A DNA stretch of 64,000 nucleotides from Anadara kagoshimensis (Eukaryota > Mollusca > Bivalvia > Arcoida > Arcidae). Position numbers and translations under genes: made by a program. The DNA lies in NCBI GenBank assembly GCA_021292105.1, contig CM037869.1, positions 30,333,536 through 30,397,535 on the forward strand, written 5' to 3'. Each line of letters opens with the position of its first letter. Position 1 is the stretch's first letter. The notes below the pieces were generated by a model, which searched no databases, was not told the origin of the DNA, and saw only the letters and a program-made list of their open reading frames with translations. Positions 63,651 to 64,000 of this stretch are shown in pieces.

Positions 63651-64000
63651 AACTTTTTAAATGAATTTACTTGATTGATGATTTCCGATCTATCCCCACA
63701 TTAGTACTAGATGTTCACCCTGCCAATGATTAATTAATAGATACTGGTCAGGGATTTTTCTGGGTATCCACAGGGTCCGGTAAAGGGACATATTCCCAAT
63801 ACAAAAAAACATACATTTTTCCCAATTCTGTAGTAAAAAATTCCCAATTACCGGTAGCTATGTTTATCAATTTTTTGAGAGAAAAAAAATTCACAAGATC
63901 ATCAACATCATATTCGGAGGATATCTCGTTCTGATAACGATTTCATCTATATTAACCCACATTTTGCTGGATGATTTATATAGAGACAAAAGAGACGGCA

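Overview
This is an AT-rich, intron-rich animal nuclear sequence crowded with short repeats. There are no prokaryotic signals. The only protein-coding gene I can support is one large plus-strand gene, an SH2-domain-containing inositol 5-phosphatase (SHIP1/SHIP2 family, INPPL1-like). I reconstructed 26 coding exons from splice sites, reading phase and homology. The repeats point to a mollusc, most likely a bivalve: tRNA-derived SINEs, fold-back MITEs, and elements bounded by GCTCACCTG/CAGGTGAGC and ending in GGCCCATGGGCCTCTTG around 145-bp tandem cores. The species assignment is inference.

Layout. 1-9740 is upstream or 5' intron sequence: SINEs, a ~540-bp triplication and an ATTC microsatellite. 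9741-9920 is the first coding exon (start of SH2). 9921-26234 is a 16.3-kb intron with two unrelated 31-bp minisatellites, MITEs and SINEs. 26235-27054 completes SH2. 28107-33475 is the helical linker and the start of a PH-like module. 37036-45775 is the catalytic 5-phosphatase domain with every signature motif intact. 45627-51097 is the C2-like region. 52689-54989 is the tail: two YVNV motifs, a proline-rich SH3 ligand and a terminal SAM domain. 54990-64000 is 3' UTR and/or flank, again full of fold-back elements; no second gene was recognised.

The predicted protein is about 1,111 residues if translation starts at 9787, in the order SH2, helical linker, PH-like, 5-phosphatase, C2, proline/YVNV tail, SAM. 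This is the SHIP2 architecture, since vertebrate SHIP1 lacks SAM. By family knowledge it would convert PI(3,4,5)P3 to PI(3,4)P2 at the membrane, recruited by phosphotyrosine.

The most unusual signals are: (i) four places where a short tandem duplication straddles an exon boundary of this one gene (donor end of exon 10, acceptor ends of exons 12 and 25, stop-codon end of exon 26), leaving decoy splice sites or exon fragments next to the real ones; (ii) paired YVNV (Grb2-SH2-type) motifs at the two ends of exon 25, with no NPxY; (iii) dispersed Helentron-like elements whose 145-bp repeats each carry an overlapping set of nuclear-receptor half-sites, 13 in a row in intron 9; (iv) a ~770-bp nested palindrome in intron 23.
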